DNA of 64,000 bases from Proteiniphilum saccharofermentans (GCF_900095135.1 NZ_LT605205.1:4340001-4404000), one strand, 5' to 3'; positions 1 to 9,433 are shown, counted from the first letter of the stretch. Numbers and translations are program-made. Notes: generated from the letters alone by a model not told the origin.

Positions 1-32
1 AGATCAACCTTTAACCATTCAGATAAAATAAA

Positions 33-1070
33 ATGCAGAAAGTGGTAACTTTCGGCGAGATCATGTTGCGTCTTGCCACACCTGATTATAAAAGATTCAT
101 CCAGTCGGATCATCTTACGGCCACCTTTGGCGGTGGCGAAGCCAACGTAGCTGTTTCCCTGGCAAACTACGGTATCCCCGTGGAGTTTGTCACCCGCCTG
201 CCCGAAAACGATATTGCAGCATGGTGTATCTCCGACCTCAGGAAAATGAATGTCGGAACACAGCATATCCTGCACGGCGGAGAACGGGTAGGGATTTATT
301 TCCTTGAGACCGGTGCCGTGGCACGTCCCTCAAAAGTAGTCTACGACAGGGCCCATTCCTCCATCGCGGAAGTGGAAAAAGGGATGTTCAACTGGAAAGA
401 GATACTCAAAGATGCATCATGGTTCCACTGGACAGGTATCACTCCCGCACTCTCACAGGGAGCTGCCGATGCCTGCCTTGAAGCGATCCGGACAGCCAAT
501 GAACTGGGAGTAACCGTTTCATGTGACCTCAACTATCGGAAGAATCTCTGGAAATACGGAAAAAAGGCATCCGAAATCATGCCTGAACTGGTAAAGGGAT
601 GCGATATTATCCTTGGGAATGAAGAAGATGCAGAGAAAGTGTTCGGCATCAAACCGGAGGGGTTCGAGGTAGAGCATACGTCAGGAGAGGTAGATGCAGC
701 GGAATTCGAATCGGTTTGCCAACAGCTTATGCAGAAATTCCCGCGTGCGAAGAAAGTGATCATTACGTTGCGCGGTTCTATCAATGCCAATCACAATACC
801 TGGGGCGGATGCCTCTATTCAGATAAACTCTATCAATCCAGAAGATATGATATTACCCATATCGTGGATAGAGTGGGTGGAGGCGACTCTTTCATGGGAG
901 GACTCATTTACGGATTACTGACTTATACCGGTGACGACCAAAAGGCGCTCGACTTCGCCGTAGCAGCTTCCTGCTTAAAGCATACCATCTATGGCGATTT
1001 CAACCTGGTTACCGTAAAGGAAGTGGAAACACTGATGAAAGGCGACGGATCAGGAAGAGTGGTACGTTGA
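33..1070 (+). CDS. kdgK: 2-dehydro-3-deoxygluconokinase (PfkB family)
   Basis: Phosphorylates 2-keto-3-deoxygluconate to KDPG with ATP in the cytoplasm, the step before KDPG aldolase. The 345-residue protein has the PfkB hallmarks: an N-terminal FGGGEANVA stretch (residues 32-40) and the C-terminal signature VGGGDSF near residue 281-287, whose Asp (about 285) is the expected catalytic base. Length is typical of the family. The next gene is eda and a hexuronate-type transporter follows, which favours KDG over other PfkB substrates. The gene starts only 33 bases into the window, so its promoter and upstream neighbours cannot be seen. Family assignment is firm; substrate rests on context. Confidence 0.88.
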   Translation: MQKVVTFGEIMLRLATPDYKRFIQSDHLTATFGGGEANVAVSLANYGIPVEFVTRLPENDIAAWCISDLRKMNVGTQHILHGGERVGIYFLETGAVARPSKVVYDRAHSSIAEVEKGMFNWKEILKDASWFHWTGITPALSQGAADACLEAIRTANELGVTVSCDLNYRKNLWKYGKKASEIMPELVKGCDIILGNEEDAEKVFGIKPEGFEVEHTSGEVDAAEFESVCQQLMQKFPRAKKVIITLRGSINANHNTWGGCLYSDKLYQSRRYDITHIVDRVGGGDSFMGGLIYGLLTYTGDDQKALDFAVAASCLKHTIYGDFNLVTVKEVETLMKGDGSGRVVR

Positions 1071-1123
1071 AGACCGGGGGATCGGGAGATTGGGGGGAAC
1101 GGAAACAGAGGGAAGGTGATTTT

Positions 1124-1154
1124 AATTACCAATTACCAATTACTAATTACCAAT
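1124..1154. repeat. Dispersed intergenic repeat, copy 1
   Basis: Tandem AATTACC/AATTACT units between kdgK and eda. A G/A-rich stretch (about 1072-1118) precedes them and a C/A-rich stretch with TCCAA and ATCC words (about 1165-1260) follows. Similar blocks occur near 15281, 19135 and 42836. The longer open frame that begins at 1153 runs through this block, which argues that the first codons of that frame are not coding. Confidence 0.6.
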
Positions 1155-1263
1155 GGATCAGTCTGACACGATTCCCAATATTCAAATCCAACATCCTACA
1201 TCTCAATTGGAAATCGACGTAGTCAAATCTTACATCCTAAATCCAAAATCTAAAATTAAAAAA

Positions 1264-1932
1264 ATGGCTAAATTTACAAGACTACAAGTCTATCAGACCA
1301 TAGTAGATACGGGTATTGTACCTGTATTTTACCATTCCGATACCGAAGTGGCAAAAAAAGTGTTGAAAGCATGCTATGAAGGAGGTATCAGGGCGTTCGA
1401 ATTTACCAACAGGGGTGATTTTGCGCATGAGGTGTTTGCCGAACTGGTGAAGTGGGCAGACAAAGAATGCCCGGAGATGATATTGGGTATCGGATCCGTA
1501 GTAGATGCACCTACCGCGGCACTCTATATTCAATTGGGGGCAAACTTTGTAGTAGGCCCGTTGCTGAATCCGGAAGTATTTAAAGTATGTAACCGCAGGC
1601 AGATAGCCTATTCACCCGGTTGTGCCACTGTATCCGAGATTGGTCTGGCCCAAGAGCTGGGTGCCGAGATCGTAAAAGTATTTCCGGGTGGTAATGTAGG
1701 TGGGCCGTCATTCGTGAAAAACATCAAAGGACCTATGCCCTGGTCCAGGATTATGGTCACAGGCGGGGTAGAGCCTACCGAAGAAAATCTCTCGGCATGG
1801 TTTCGTGCAGGTGTAACAGCAGTCGGTATGGGTTCCAATCTATTTCCAAAAGAGGTGCTAAAGAACGGAGAATGGCATAAAATCACCGAATTATGTAGGG
1901 TGAGCTTGTCAATTGTCAAGAAATATCAGTAA
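1264..1932 (+). CDS. eda: KDPG / 4-hydroxy-2-oxoglutarate aldolase
   Basis: Class I aldolase that splits 2-keto-3-deoxy-6-phosphogluconate into pyruvate and glyceraldehyde-3-phosphate. I chose the ATG at 1264 (222 residues) rather than the open-frame start at 1153, because the extra 37 residues are translated intergenic repeat and lack family features. Visible features are the AFEFTNR strand (Glu 46) and VKVFPG with the Schiff-base Lys at 138, in a compact TIM barrel of usual length. It completes the Entner-Doudoroff branch with kdgK 193 bases upstream. The hexuronate transporter starts 51 bases downstream, so the three probably form one transcription unit. Confidence 0.9.
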   Translation: MAKFTRLQVYQTIVDTGIVPVFYHSDTEVAKKVLKACYEGGIRAFEFTNRGDFAHEVFAELVKWADKECPEMILGIGSVVDAPTAALYIQLGANFVVGPLLNPEVFKVCNRRQIAYSPGCATVSEIGLAQELGAEIVKVFPGGNVGGPSFVKNIKGPMPWSRIMVTGGVEPTEENLSAWFRAGVTAVGMGSNLFPKEVLKNGEWHKITELCRVSLSIVKKYQ

Positions 1933-1983
1933 AACAGAGATATTGATAAACACAGGACAAAAATAATCCAAATTATAAAAATC

Positions 1984-3450
1984 ATGAGTAAATTACAAGA
2001 AGTAGGAAATGCAAAAATGACCAATTTCCGGTGGACAGTGGTCGCAATGTTATTCTTCGCAACAACCATCAACTATCTGGACAGACAGGTGTTATCACTC
2101 ACATGGGATGAATTTATCAAACCCGAGTTTCACTGGAACGAGTCGCACTACGGAACAATTACTTCATTTTTCTCCATTTTTTATGCCATCAGCATGCTCT
2201 TTGCAGGCCGTTTTGTAGAGTGGATGGGAACTAAGAAAGGATTCCTTTGGGCAATCGGCGTTTGGAGTGTTGGCGCCTGTTTACATGCTGTGTGCGGTAT
2301 TGTCACTGAAGCCTATGTTGGTTTGAGTAGCAAGGCCGAGTTGATTGCAGCAACAGGAGATGTGGCAGTGGTGATTGCCACTGTCAGCATGTGGAGCTTT
2401 TTAGTGGCACGTGGTGTACTCGCACTTGGTGAGGCGGGTAACTTCCCTGCAGCCATCAAGGCGACAGCCGAATTTTTCCCCAAAAAAGACCGTGCTTATG
2501 CCACTTCTATTTTTAACGCCGGGGCATCCATCGGTGCATTGTTTGCTCCTTTGACTATTCCCCCTTTAGCTAAAATATTCGGCTGGGAGATGGCATTTAT
2601 CATTATCGGGGCCTTAGGTTTTCTCTGGATGGGATTCTGGGTTTTCTTGTACGACAAACCGGCCGAAAGTAAAAGGGTCAACCAACTTGAGTTGGATTAT
2701 ATTGAGCAGGATAAACATGAATTGGGCGAAGCCGAGAAGAAACCAGGTGTAGCAAAAGTATCATTGAAAAAATGTTTTTCCTACAGGCAAACATGGGCAT
2801 TCGTAGCCGGAAAGTTTATGACAGACGGTGTTTGGTGGTTCTTCCTGTTCTGGACTCCTTCTTACCTGAATACACAATTTGGGATCAGAACTTCTGAAGG
2901 ATTAGGTATGGCGTTGATCTTTACACTTTATCTGATTGTTACCGTATTATCCATTTATGGTGGAAAACTACCCACAATTTTCATTAACAAAAGCGGCCAG
3001 AATCCGTATGCTGCAAGAATGAAGGCAATGTTGATTTTTGCATTTTTCCCATTGGTAGTACTGCTTGCACAACCCTTGGGCGTAGAATTCGCCTATTTAG
3101 GTAAAAATGCCGCCTGGATTCCTGTCCTGCTGATATCTATCGGATGTGCCGCACACCAGGCATGGAGCGCTAACCTCTTTTCAACTATTGGTGATATGTT
3201 GCCGCAGGGCGCTATCGCCACTGTAACAGGTATTGGAGGAATGGCCGGAGGGGTAGGATCAATGATTTTACAGAAAGGTGCAGGTAATTTATTTCATTTT
3301 GCGGGCGAAACCAATATGACATTTATGGGATTTGAAGGTAAACCTGCAGGTTATTTCATTATCTTCTGTATTTGTGCTTTTGCCTACCTGATCGGATGGA
3401 CAATCATGAAATCACTTGTTCCCAAATACAAACCAATTACTGATATGTAA
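1984..3450 (+). CDS. MFS transporter, hexuronate (ExuT-like) type
   Basis: Inner-membrane major facilitator protein of 488 residues with about 12 hydrophobic segments. The first segment carries NYLDRQVLS, the signature region of the anion:cation symporter (ACS) group that imports hexuronates such as glucuronate and galacturonate. Position directly after kdgK and eda supports delivery of a hexuronate or related acid to the KDG/KDPG route. An in-frame ATG at 2017 is an alternative start that would give a more typical short N-terminus. Substrate is inferred from family and neighbours; glucarate or galactonate are possible alternatives. Confidence 0.8.
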   Translation: MSKLQEVGNAKMTNFRWTVVAMLFFATTINYLDRQVLSLTWDEFIKPEFHWNESHYGTITSFFSIFYAISMLFAGRFVEWMGTKKGFLWAIGVWSVGACLHAVCGIVTEAYVGLSSKAELIAATGDVAVVIATVSMWSFLVARGVLALGEAGNFPAAIKATAEFFPKKDRAYATSIFNAGASIGALFAPLTIPPLAKIFGWEMAFIIIGALGFLWMGFWVFLYDKPAESKRVNQLELDYIEQDKHELGEAEKKPGVAKVSLKKCFSYRQTWAFVAGKFMTDGVWWFFLFWTPSYLNTQFGIRTSEGLGMALIFTLYLIVTVLSIYGGKLPTIFINKSGQNPYAARMKAMLIFAFFPLVVLLAQPLGVEFAYLGKNAAWIPVLLISIGCAAHQAWSANLFSTIGDMLPQGAIATVTGIGGMAGGVGSMILQKGAGNLFHFAGETNMTFMGFEGKPAGYFIIFCICAFAYLIGWTIMKSLVPKYKPITDM

Positions 3451-3472
3451 TTTCATGCAGTAATTATTATAT

Positions 3473-3516
3473 GAAGAAGTGGATATCTACATATTTGGGA
3501 TATCCTCTTTCTTTTT
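3473..3516 (+). terminator. Probable terminator after the hexuronate group
   Basis: Inverted repeat GGATATC (3481-3487) and GATATCC (3499-3505), extended by AAGAAG on the left and CTCTTTCT on the right, followed by a short T-rich run. It separates the transporter from the fucosidase. Confidence 0.55.
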
Positions 3517-3571
3517 ATCGCATTCCATATAATGAACAGGAAAAATTGAAGGATAATGTAAAGTAATTCAT

Positions 3572-3594
3572 TAACTTTGGGGAATATAACTTTG
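3572..3594 (+). promoter_or_regulatory. Candidate Bacteroidetes -7 elements for the fucosidase
   Basis: Two copies of TAACTTTG (3572-3579 and 3587-3594) match the Bacteroidetes -7 consensus TAnnTTTG. A well-spaced -33 TTTG is not clear; a TTG at 3546-3548 is 23 bases from the first copy. Confidence 0.4.
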
Positions 3595-3620
3595 GAAAAT
3601 AACTAATATTTTTAAATACG

Positions 3621-4991
3621 ATGAAAAAGTTGATAATCATTCTTCTTGTCTTTGCGTTCTCTTCCGCACAGGCACAGTATAAGGCCGACTGGCAATCACT
3701 CGACAAACGCGAAATACCTTCCTGGTGGGCGGATGCCAAATTTGGAATTTTCATTCATTGGGGATTATATTCCGTACCGGCGTATGCTCCTGTGGATGAA
3801 GTAAAAGGAATCTACGAAAAGTATGCCGAACATTATTACAACCGCTTACTGGCCGGAAATAAACTGTTTACCGATTTTCACAACAAGCACTATGGTGAGA
3901 ATTTTAAATATGCCGATTTTGCCCCCATGTTCAGGGTGGAATATTTTAATCCAGCCAAATGGGCAGACCTTTTCAAAGAAGCAGGAGCAAAATATGTGGT
4001 ACTGACATCGAAACACCACGATGGATTCTGCCTGTGGCCAAGTAGTCAAACACCCCATTGGAACAGTGTTGTGATGGGACCTCATATGGATATTATAGAT
4101 ACACTCTCGACCGCTGTACGCGATGCGGGATTGCGTTTCGGACTATATTACTCGTTGCTCGAATGGGGACACCCGTTGTACACACAATCCACTATCGAAA
4201 AATGGGTGGATACCCATATGATCCCACAGATGAAAGAGTTGGTAAACACTTACAAACCCGAAATAATTTTCTCTGACGGAGAATGGGATTACGATAGCAA
4301 GACGCTCAAAAGTGAACAGTTCCTGGCATGGCTATATAACGAGTCCCCGGTAAAAGATTCGGTAGTGGCAAACGACCGCTGGGGTAAGGAAACACGCAGT
4401 AAACATGGCGATTATTACACTACGGAGTATGACCTGGTACATAATAATGAAGGTATCGGTGACAAAGCCGACCATCCCTGGGAAGAGAGCCGTGGCATAG
4501 GGACATCGTACGGCTACAACAGGTTTGAGACTTCCGCACATTATCTCTCGTCGAAGCAACTGATCCATATCCTGATTGATAAAGTTTCCAACGGGGGCAA
4601 TTTTCTGTTAAATGTGGGCCCCGATGCCACAGGAATGATACCGGTAGTCATGCAAGAGCGGCTGCTCGATATGGGGAAATGGCTGAAGATTAATGGTGAG
4701 GCCATTTATTCTTCCCGTCCGTGGCGAAACGCCAATAAATCCGAGAACGAACAGATCGCTTTCACACAAAGGGAAGATAACCTGTATCTCATCCTCAAAG
4801 AATGGCAACAGGCTCCAATCACTATTCCGGGATTGGAGCAGGCAGCAAAAGTAGAATTACTGGGATATGGGGGAAAGGTTGATGTATCATTTCAAAACGG
4901 CCGGTTAACCATTACACCACCCGTTTTGGCTATCAATGAATATCCGTCGCAACATGCCTGGGTATACAAGATTTCGGGTTTTAAAGACTAA
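3621..4991 (+). CDS. Alpha-L-fucosidase, GH29
   Basis: Exported retaining alpha-L-fucosidase of 456 residues. The N-terminus (MKKLIIILLVFAFSSAQAQ) is a clear signal peptide with a probable AQA cleavage site, so the enzyme should act in the periplasm. GH29 features include AKFGIFIHWGLYSVPAY near residue 40, TSKHHDGFCLW near 130, and EIIFSDGEWDYD near 215, whose first Asp is the expected nucleophile. A short C-terminal beta domain follows. A terminator-like hairpin precedes the gene and another follows, so it is probably monocistronic. Released fucose would need its own catabolic genes, which are not seen here. Confidence 0.9.
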   Translation: MKKLIIILLVFAFSSAQAQYKADWQSLDKREIPSWWADAKFGIFIHWGLYSVPAYAPVDEVKGIYEKYAEHYYNRLLAGNKLFTDFHNKHYGENFKYADFAPMFRVEYFNPAKWADLFKEAGAKYVVLTSKHHDGFCLWPSSQTPHWNSVVMGPHMDIIDTLSTAVRDAGLRFGLYYSLLEWGHPLYTQSTIEKWVDTHMIPQMKELVNTYKPEIIFSDGEWDYDSKTLKSEQFLAWLYNESPVKDSVVANDRWGKETRSKHGDYYTTEYDLVHNNEGIGDKADHPWEESRGIGTSYGYNRFETSAHYLSSKQLIHILIDKVSNGGNFLLNVGPDATGMIPVVMQERLLDMGKWLKINGEAIYSSRPWRNANKSENEQIAFTQREDNLYLILKEWQQAPITIPGLEQAAKVELLGYGGKVDVSFQNGRLTITPPVLAINEYPSQHAWVYKISGFKD

Positions 4992-5047
4992 ATCAAAAAA
5001 CTGTGTTTTTCTAAGCCAGAGAGGAGAATAACAACCTTATAATAATG

Positions 5048-5082
5048 AAAAAAGAGCTACCCTGAAAAGTAACTCTTTTTTC
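5048..5082. terminator. Bidirectional terminator-like hairpin
   Basis: AAAAGAGCTAC (left arm) and GTAACTCTTTT (right arm) pair with one mismatch around a short loop. A runs on one side and T runs on the other let it serve both the fucosidase (+) and the tRNA (-). Confidence 0.65.
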
Positions 5083-5090
5083 AAAAAAAG

Positions 5091-5164
5091 TGGTCCCAAC
5101 TGGGCTTGAACCAGTGACTCCCTGATTATGAGTCAGGTGCTCTAACCAACTGAGCTATGGGACC
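5091..5164 (-). tRNA. tRNA with CAT anticodon (Ile2/lysidine type favoured over Met)
   Basis: Full cloverleaf on the minus strand: acceptor GGTCCCA/TGGGACC, D stem GCTC/GAGC, anticodon stem CCTGA/TCAGG with loop CTCATAA, T stem ACTGG/CCAGT, discriminator A, no encoded CCA. Anticodon CAT can mean elongator Met, initiator Met or Ile2. The first pair G-C excludes the usual initiator. C4-G69 and C5-G68 match positive determinants known for TilS on Ile2, which favours Ile2, but elongator Met cannot be excluded by eye. A TAATATTG box (5200-5207, minus) is a one-mismatch -7 element. Confidence 0.9.
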
Positions 5165-5308
5165 TCTCCTTCAGCTTTTAGTTTCACTGAAAGCGGGTGC
5201 AATATTACTGCTTTTTTCGGAAATTACCAAAATAAATACCAATAATCCTCTGTTTTTTATCTTCTAAGTGATTATTGGCATTTTTATTTTTATGTCAGAC
5301 TCCACGGA

Positions 5309-7162
5309 TCAATTTTTCTCCGGCTCAATCCAGTCGCCATGATCTTTGATCAGTTGTATCAGACGCTCCACAGCCTCAGCCTGAGGGATATTTTTCTCTA
5401 TCAACTCTTTCTTGCGATAGAGTGATATCTTGCCGTGCTCAGCACCTACATATCCGTAATCTGCATCAGCCATCTCACCGGGGCCATTCACAATACAGCC
5501 CATCACCCCTATTTTCAGATGCTTGAGATGGGAGAAATGCTGTTTGATCAACGCTACCGTAGTCTGCAGGTCGAATAAGGTCCTTCCACAACTGGGACAG
5601 GAGATAAATTCGGTCTTGCTTGTCCGCACCCGTGCTGCCTGCAGAAGACCGAAAGCATAAGCATCGAGATTGGTTATATCTATTTGCCCCTGGTTACTTA
5701 TCATAATTCCGTTACCAAACCCATCAAGGAGAACAGTACCGAAATCCACACCGCCTTTGATCTGAATATCTTCGGCTTCATCTTCGGCATAATTCCGCTG
5801 AAGAATTACCGGTACCCGGCAGTCCGCGTTCAACAATGCATGAAAGAATGCCCTCTGCTCTCCTACCCCATTCTGATGAGCAGTAGTAAGGATCACCGCT
5901 ATTTTGGGCGTCTCTTTCAGAAAAGCCATCACTTCGTCCGAGAGTTCGGGATAAGAGAGTCGCAGGAACTTTACTTCTGCATGGCAATCTCTTATTTTAT
6001 CCAAAGAATCGACCGTAAAGAGCGGAAAATTATCTATTTTCTCTTCCCAATAGGGATAATCGACAATAGACTTCATTCCTTTCGGGAAATTAACCGGCAT
6101 ACGGCTTCCTATATAAATATAATCGGGGATGAAATGCGGGTTGACCGACATATCATCAATCTTACTCCTATCGGAAATTACCACAGGCAAATGTTCCCCT
6201 CCGATATTCCAGACCGGATCCGTTTCACGCCGGTCTGTAGAGTAAGGGGAAAAGCCGGGATAAATTTTGCCCTCTATGGATGCATGCCCTTTTCTCAGGT
6301 TTACATAATCCACCAATTTTCTGGCTACAGGTACTTCCACTTCAGGATCTTCACTCAATGAAACACGAATGGTATCGCCTAACCCGTCGCTCAACAAAGC
6401 ACCGATACCTACAGCCGACTTCATTCGACCATCCTCTCCGTCTCCGGCTTCGGTCACTCCCAGATGGAGCGGAAAATGGATATTCTCCTTGTCCATGGTC
6501 GCTACCAATAAACGAACCGCTTTGGTCATCAACAATGTATTGGAAGCTTTCATCGAAATCACAATATCGGTAAAATTTTCATCTATGGCAATTCGCAAGT
6601 ACTCCATACAGGATTCTACCATCCCTTCGGGAGTATCGCCGTAGCGACTCATGATACGGTCCGACAGTGAACCGTGGTTCACACCGATACGTACGGCAGT
6701 GCCATGTTCTTTGCAGATACGAAGAAAAGGAACTACTTTGGAACGTATTTTCTCCAGTTCCTGTGCATACTCCTCATCGGTATATATCAACTCGGCAAAA
6801 GTCTTTTGTTTATCCACAAAATTACCCGGATTGATACGCACTTTCTCCGCGATAGTGGCTGCCACCTCTGCCGCACGGGGATTAAAATGAATATCAGCCG
6901 ACAGGGGAGTGGCATATCCCTTATCCCTTAACTCTTGGTGTATTTCCCGTAAGTTATTGGCTTCACGTACACCCTGTGTCGTCAGACGGATCAGGTCAGC
7001 ACCGGCAGCAATGATGCGCTCACATTGGGCAACACTACCCTCGGTATCGAGCGTATTGGTATTGGTCATCGTCTGCACGACAACCGGATAATTTCCGCCC
7101 ATGATGATATTCCCCACATGTACGTCAACAGTAGGACGGCGTTTGTAATTGAAAAAATCCAT
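5309..7162 (-). CDS. ispG: 4-hydroxy-3-methylbut-2-enyl diphosphate synthase, long form
   Basis: IspG/GcpE converts MEcPP to HMBPP, the penultimate step of the MEP isoprenoid pathway. The N-terminal TIM barrel begins with RPTVDVHVGNIIMGG and contains ADIHFNP and GVNHGSLSDR. The C-terminal part has CPSCGRT and GVMGCIVNGPGEM, the three Cys ligands of the 4Fe-4S cluster. At 617 residues it is the long Bacteroidetes/Chlamydiae/plant type, with a large domain inserted between barrel and cluster domain, not the roughly 370-residue E. coli form. A glyoxalase-like gene ends 10 bases upstream and is probably co-transcribed. Confidence 0.96.
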   Translation of the reverse strand: MDFFNYKRRPTVDVHVGNIIMGGNYPVVVQTMTNTNTLDTEGSVAQCERIIAAGADLIRLTTQGVREANNLREIHQELRDKGYATPLSADIHFNPRAAEVAATIAEKVRINPGNFVDKQKTFAELIYTDEEYAQELEKIRSKVVPFLRICKEHGTAVRIGVNHGSLSDRIMSRYGDTPEGMVESCMEYLRIAIDENFTDIVISMKASNTLLMTKAVRLLVATMDKENIHFPLHLGVTEAGDGEDGRMKSAVGIGALLSDGLGDTIRVSLSEDPEVEVPVARKLVDYVNLRKGHASIEGKIYPGFSPYSTDRRETDPVWNIGGEHLPVVISDRSKIDDMSVNPHFIPDYIYIGSRMPVNFPKGMKSIVDYPYWEEKIDNFPLFTVDSLDKIRDCHAEVKFLRLSYPELSDEVMAFLKETPKIAVILTTAHQNGVGEQRAFFHALLNADCRVPVILQRNYAEDEAEDIQIKGGVDFGTVLLDGFGNGIMISNQGQIDITNLDAYAFGLLQAARVRTSKTEFISCPSCGRTLFDLQTTVALIKQHFSHLKHLKIGVMGCIVNGPGEMADADYGYVGAEHGKISLYRKKELIEKNIPQAEAVERLIQLIKDHGDWIEPEKN

Positions 7163-7172
7163 ATTTCACTAT

Positions 7173-7553
7173 TTATTTCTTCAAAGGTAATACTTCTATC
7201 CAATATCCGTCGGGATCAATGATAAAATAAAGCCCCATTTTGTGATTTTCGTAACATACACAACCCATTTCCTTATGAAATGCTCTTACCTCATCATAAT
7301 CTCCTTCTACACGGAGGCACAGATGCTGCTCGTTGTCACCCATATTATATGGCCTGTCCCAATCGCGAAGCCATGTGAGTTCGAGTGAAAAACCGGTGAC
7401 ACCATCTCCCAGAAAAACTAATACATAAGATCCGTCCAGTGCTTCCTTCCTGCGCACTTCCTTCAGCCCCAATGCCTTGTCATAAAACTCAATACTCTTT
7501 TGTAGATCGAACACATTAATATTATAATGGTCAAATCTTGCTTTTATTTCCAT
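7173..7553 (-). CDS. VOC family glyoxalase-like protein
   Basis: Small 126-residue protein of the vicinal oxygen chelate fold with two beta-alpha-beta-beta-beta units. His 8 in FDHYNINV, Glu in SLELTW (about 58), His in QHLCLRV (about 76) and Glu in YWIEVLP (about 120) sit where glyoxalase I binds metal. Lactoylglutathione lyase is therefore the nearest named function. Bacteroidales often lack glutathione, so the true thiol or substrate may differ. It lies 10 bases upstream of ispG in the same direction. Confidence 0.75.
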   Translation of the reverse strand: MEIKARFDHYNINVFDLQKSIEFYDKALGLKEVRRKEALDGSYVLVFLGDGVTGFSLELTWLRDWDRPYNMGDNEQHLCLRVEGDYDEVRAFHKEMGCVCYENHKMGLYFIIDPDGYWIEVLPLKK

Positions 7554-7700
7554 ATTCTTTTGATAATTGATAATTGACAGTTGAATTTTCTTCGGAATGA
7601 GGGCAGAGGCAAGCTTGCTTGTACTATGCCGAATGACGACAGAAAATCAATGGAGTTAAAATTGAAAATTAGTGAACTCTAAAACCTCATATCCTACATC
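7554..7700. other. Low-complexity intergenic stretch
   Basis: Between the glyoxalase-like gene and the MBL-fold gene. It holds a doubled GATAATTGATAATTGACAG at 7562-7580 and a C/A-rich tail (7687-7716 region, CCTACATCTTACATCCC) like that downstream of repeat copy 1. It may be a decayed member of the dispersed repeat family. No coding signal was seen. Confidence 0.4.
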
Positions 7701-8429
7701 TTACATCCCAAATCCAAATGATTGTCCCCGATGTGATAACGGCAGATATTGGCAATCATACCAGGCAGCAATCTCTCCAAACCGGTTTGCTTTATCATAA
7801 TTCTCTCCAAAATGCATCGGCAGGAAGAGATCGGTTTTTATACGTGATACAAATTGTTCCGCACCCCGCATAAAATCTTTTCCCAGCCGGGGATCAACAG
7901 GAAACATTGCCAGATAGAGACGATTGGTCTCTTCTGCCAACAGCTCCAGCTCACATAGAAAATAATTTTCATAGGAAAGAGCCTCTTCGGTACTGACCTC
8001 TTCACTCCAGTGCCAGTTATTCAAATCCCCGGCATGAAAAAAATGCCGGTTATTGTACCCCACCAGAAAAGAACCTCCGGCGTCAGTCGATCCGAACGCT
8101 TTTATTGTCAGTCGATGGTCTCGATACACCTCTTCTTTTTCGAGATAAAGTGCATCTCCAGTTTTGGATACTCCACTTTTTAATAACTCCTTAGAGAAAA
8201 TATAGTGGATATTCTTTTTCCATTCACCCCAGGAAAGAATTTCCGGATTAAAATGATCATAATGCGAATGCGAGCATAAGACATAAAGCTCCTCCTCCTT
8301 ATTGAGCAGGTAATCTTTCACCCAGCCAGAACCATCTTCACGGGGTGTATCTTTATAATAGTCGAAGAGGATCGAGAACCCTTCAAATTCAATCAGATAG
8401 CAACTGTGATATATATAGGTGATTTTCAT
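7701..8429 (-). CDS. MBL-fold metallohydrolase (UlaG-like)
   Basis: Cytoplasmic metallo-beta-lactamase fold protein of 242 residues when started at the ATG at 8429. The longer frame from 8522 adds 31 residues with no family features and runs into the divergent promoter region. HSHYDHFN near residue 55 is the HxHxDH metal motif, FHAGDLN supplies a downstream ligand, and LPMHFGENYD near the end carries the last His. The start MKITYIYHSCYLIE matches the UlaG-type beta-strand opening. Substrate is unknown. It is divergent from the aquaporin gene. Confidence 0.75.
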   Translation of the reverse strand: MKITYIYHSCYLIEFEGFSILFDYYKDTPREDGSGWVKDYLLNKEEELYVLCSHSHYDHFNPEILSWGEWKKNIHYIFSKELLKSGVSKTGDALYLEKEEVYRDHRLTIKAFGSTDAGGSFLVGYNNRHFFHAGDLNNWHWSEEVSTEEALSYENYFLCELELLAEETNRLYLAMFPVDPRLGKDFMRGAEQFVSRIKTDLFLPMHFGENYDKANRFGEIAAWYDCQYLPLSHRGQSFGFGM

Positions 8430-8654
8430 AACTGAAATACTTACTATTAATAACAACTGACCGGACAAATGTTCAATTGGTTTCATATAAAAATTGATAA
8501 AAACATTAAAACAGGAAACCACAGTGGATCTGTGAATTTGTTTCTAAAAAATATGTGGATTCCCTCCACAATTTTCAATTTGGTTCGTAAATTATTACAA
8601 ATTAATTTCTTTCTTTGCAGAATAGTATATGTTTTACTAAAATATCAAAAAATC

Positions 8655-9341
8655 ATGAAGAAGTATTTGGCAGAAATGATCGGTACGATGGTACTGGTAT
8701 TAATGGGCTGTGGTGCAGCCGTGTTCGCAGGGGCAGGACAGCCTTTTGATTCTGTGGGTACGTTAGGTGTTGCATTTGCATTCGGCCTTTCAGTAGTGGC
8801 AATGGCTTATGCCATCGGTAGTATTTCGGGATGTCATATCAATCCGGCTATCACACTGGGGGTATTCCTCTCGGGCAGGATGAGCGGTAAAGATGCCGGC
8901 ATGTATATGATCTTTCAGGTGGTCGGTGCCATTTTAGGTTCTTCCATCCTCTGGTTCCTTGCAAAAGATTCAGGTTCTACTACCACCCTTACCGGGGCAA
9001 ATGGTTTTACAGACGGACAGTTGTCAATTGCCTTTGTAGCAGAAACGGTGTTCACTTTCATATTTGTACTGGTTGTACTGGGAGTGACCGCTAAGAATGG
9101 CCTGAATAAATTTGCCGGACTGGCTATCGGTCTGGCATTGGTACTGGTACACATTGTCTGTATCCCCATCACGGGAACTTCAGTGAATCCGGCCCGCAGT
9201 ATAGGACCAGCCCTTTTCGAAGGAGGTGCGGCATTAGGACAACTTTGGTTGTTCATTGTAGCTCCGTTGCTCGGTGCTGCGATAGCTGCCATTGTCTGGA
9301 AAGGGATTACAGTAGAGAATGATGCAATGGAAGCTGCATAA
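8655..9341 (+). CDS. Aquaporin Z-like water channel (MIP family)
   Basis: Inner-membrane channel of 228 residues with six hydrophobic segments and both NPA half-helices: HINPAITLG (NPA 63-65) and TSVNPARS (NPA 178-180). HIVCIP with its His, the Thr of GTSVNPARS and Arg 181 match the aromatic/arginine filter of AqpZ, so water rather than glycerol is the likely permeant. I chose the ATG at 8655 because the earlier frame from 8469 encodes 62 residues of unlikely sequence and MKKYLAEMIGT is the normal MIP opening. A strong terminator follows, so it is probably monocistronic. Confidence 0.9.
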   Translation: MKKYLAEMIGTMVLVLMGCGAAVFAGAGQPFDSVGTLGVAFAFGLSVVAMAYAIGSISGCHINPAITLGVFLSGRMSGKDAGMYMIFQVVGAILGSSILWFLAKDSGSTTTLTGANGFTDGQLSIAFVAETVFTFIFVLVVLGVTAKNGLNKFAGLAIGLALVLVHIVCIPITGTSVNPARSIGPALFEGGAALGQLWLFIVAPLLGAAIAAIVWKGITVENDAMEAA

Positions 9342-9365
9342 TTCAGGTATCTGAAAATTTAGAAG

Positions 9366-9402
9366 AAAGGGAGTGGATCTATCGGTCCACTCCCTTTTTT
9401 GT
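9366..9402 (+). terminator. Strong intrinsic terminator after the aquaporin gene
   Basis: GGGAGTGGA (9369-9377) and TCCACTCCC (9385-9394 region) form a 9-bp G/C-rich stem with a short loop, followed by six T. Confidence 0.9.
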
Positions 9403-9433
9403 GGGTATCGAGAACTTATTTCCACGCTAAACG

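Noticed and set aside
1153-1263. N-terminal extension of the KDPG aldolase
   Set aside because: The extra 37 residues are translated intergenic repeat; the family start is at the ATG at 1264.
5684-6361. 225-codon frame antisense to ispG
   Set aside because: Shadow of a highly conserved gene; composition and lack of motifs fit a mirror frame.
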